DNA from: Saccharomycopsis fibuligera x Saccharomycopsis cf. fibuligera
Taxonomy: Eukaryota > Ascomycota > Saccharomycetes > Ascoideales > Saccharomycopsidaceae
Direction of reading: 5' to 3'
Assembly (NCBI GenBank): GCA_001936135.1
Contig: CP012816.1
Coordinates: 2,849,501-2,913,500, forward strand
Length of the DNA stretch: 64,000 bases
The position numbers and the translations under genes were made by a program. This document shows, piece after piece, positions 63,179-64,000 of the stretch. The first letter of the stretch is position 1; each line of letters begins with the position of its first letter. The notes beneath the pieces are model-generated. The model made no database searches, was not told where the DNA came from, and worked only from the letters and a program-made list of their open reading frames with translations.

Positions 63179-64000
63179 ATTTTTACAGTTACGCATCTCA
63201 ACTTCGGCATCTGCTCTGTGTACAATTTCCAAGAAACAGACACTATTGCAGCACAATCTACTCACTATATGTCTACGCTAACAAACTTCTGAACTAAGCT
63301 TTTATAGGGAATCTTCTTGTTACCTTTTTTCGACTGGTCCTAAATAGTTTTTTGTGTGTTACCTTTGTTACTCCATTCTAAGAACTTGTTTTTATTAAAA
63401 TGTAGCGCTACGTTGAATATTTGGTTCCTATTACTTGGAAGGTAGTTTTTACAATAGCATTTTTTTTTATGAGGAAGGTTTATTTTCATTCAAATGACAT
63501 CTTCGCTTCAGTTAATTTTTCTTTTGGAAGGGATCTTACTTCACAAAAGAGTCAGAAACCTGCGACCAAGTTCGACTATAGAAAACCGTTACGTAATGCT
63601 CCAGGAATAATAAAAGTGAGAATTTTGGGGAACATAACATAAAACTAAAGAGAACGATATAGCTTGAATGTAATCGTAAAAACCTGGATATTTTCAACGA
63701 ACAACGTCGAGGAAACAGTGATGTTTTTTGGAGTATTAGACACTTTAATCAATACACAAAAATTACGGGTTCCGAGGATTCCGGGTACTGGTAAATCAGG
63801 TAATATCGTAATACTTTCAAGGGTGCGACTAGCCCAGTTCTGGTGGCTTTTGTAATCATGATAAGGTTCCTGAGCTGGTTACAAGAGGTAGTAGAGGAAT
63901 TATAGAAAATTCCTATACTGTGGTGTTAGCAAGCCTTACTTCTTCAAAGATCTGCAACAAAAGGATACGAAAAGAGTACACGCCAGTAATAAAATACCAG
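58342..64000. other. 5.7-kb gene-free region to the right edge
   Basis: No supportable gene on either strand; frames of 60-98 codons show no recognisable protein. It starts with T-rich DNA after the velvet gene (a C-interrupted T run 58356-58394), then mixed-composition unique sequence. Small features: GGCCAATGGCC at about 58540-58550, a repeated TGCAACGAAC at about 59703-59722, a GCAGC/GCGGCAGCT-type triplet patch at about 61953-61990, T runs near 62040 and a 35-A run at 63143-63177. It may be the upstream region of a gene beyond the window. Confidence 0.5.
63143..63177. repeat. Poly-A tract, 35 bp
   Basis: An uninterrupted run of 35 A in gene-free DNA. Similar 27-35 bp runs occur at 299-333 (T), 2683-2716, 9264-9291 and 45790-45817, so long mononucleotide tracts are a feature of this genome. 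Confidence 0.9.

Noticed and set aside
58342-64000. Transposon or LTR-type remnants in the right desert
   Set aside because: No terminal repeats, no transposase, integrase or reverse-transcriptase-like segments seen in any frame.

Overview
The window is nuclear DNA of a budding yeast (Saccharomycotina). Genes are compact and mostly intronless. The introns I can infer are short (65-85 bp), with donors such as GTAAGT or GTATGT and mostly CTAAC/TTAAC-like branch sites. Almost every long reading frame is a recognisable yeast protein. Three micro-syntenies match S. cerevisiae: ARE-BUD23-IMG1 with RCF2 and RRT12 nearby, which interleaves S. cerevisiae YCR045C-YCR048W with YNR018W-YNR019W as expected of a lineage outside the whole-genome duplication; NBL1-RPN10; and HIR3-IPA1. 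I cannot name the species. CTG codons are rare; the one I could place, in a GAF-domain helix near 19308, falls where leucine is expected, which weakly favours the standard code. No tRNA, rRNA, CRISPR array, transposon or virus-like element was recognised.

Left part (0-21 kb): sterol acyltransferase (ARE; Asp of its FYxDWWN motif is Pro), BUD23 rRNA methyltransferase, mitochondrial ribosomal IMG1, an unrecognised one-intron gene, two tandem diverged RCF2 copies, an RRT12-like subtilase with an acidic repeat tail, a peroxisomal-type copper amine oxidase, HIS5, an intron-containing NBL1/Borealin, RPN10, and a four-exon GAF-domain gene. Middle part (20.5-38.8 kb): HIR3, whose first exon seems to be only the ATG; IPA1; a BRD8/Bdc1-like bromodomain protein with a 19-unit 12-bp repeat; CPR7; and SEC7.

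Right part (38.8-64 kb): the layout changes to few genes separated by large gene-free stretches. It holds a WOPR (Wor1/Ryp1/Mit1) transcription factor with about 5.9 kb of gene-free DNA upstream, a large probable mitochondrial protein, SCD5 (endocytosis), and a protein whose two halves match the velvet domain of filamentous and dimorphic fungi. The velvet gene has about 2.6 kb of gene-free DNA upstream and at least 5.7 kb downstream. Velvet proteins are generally regarded as missing from S. cerevisiae and its relatives. In Histoplasma, a WOPR protein (Ryp1) and velvet proteins (Ryp2/Ryp3) form one interlocking switch for cell type. A WOPR gene and a velvet gene about 15 kb apart in a yeast, both inside regulatory-looking deserts, is the strongest candidate here for an undescribed system. 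The domain calls come from reading motifs; the functional link is inference.
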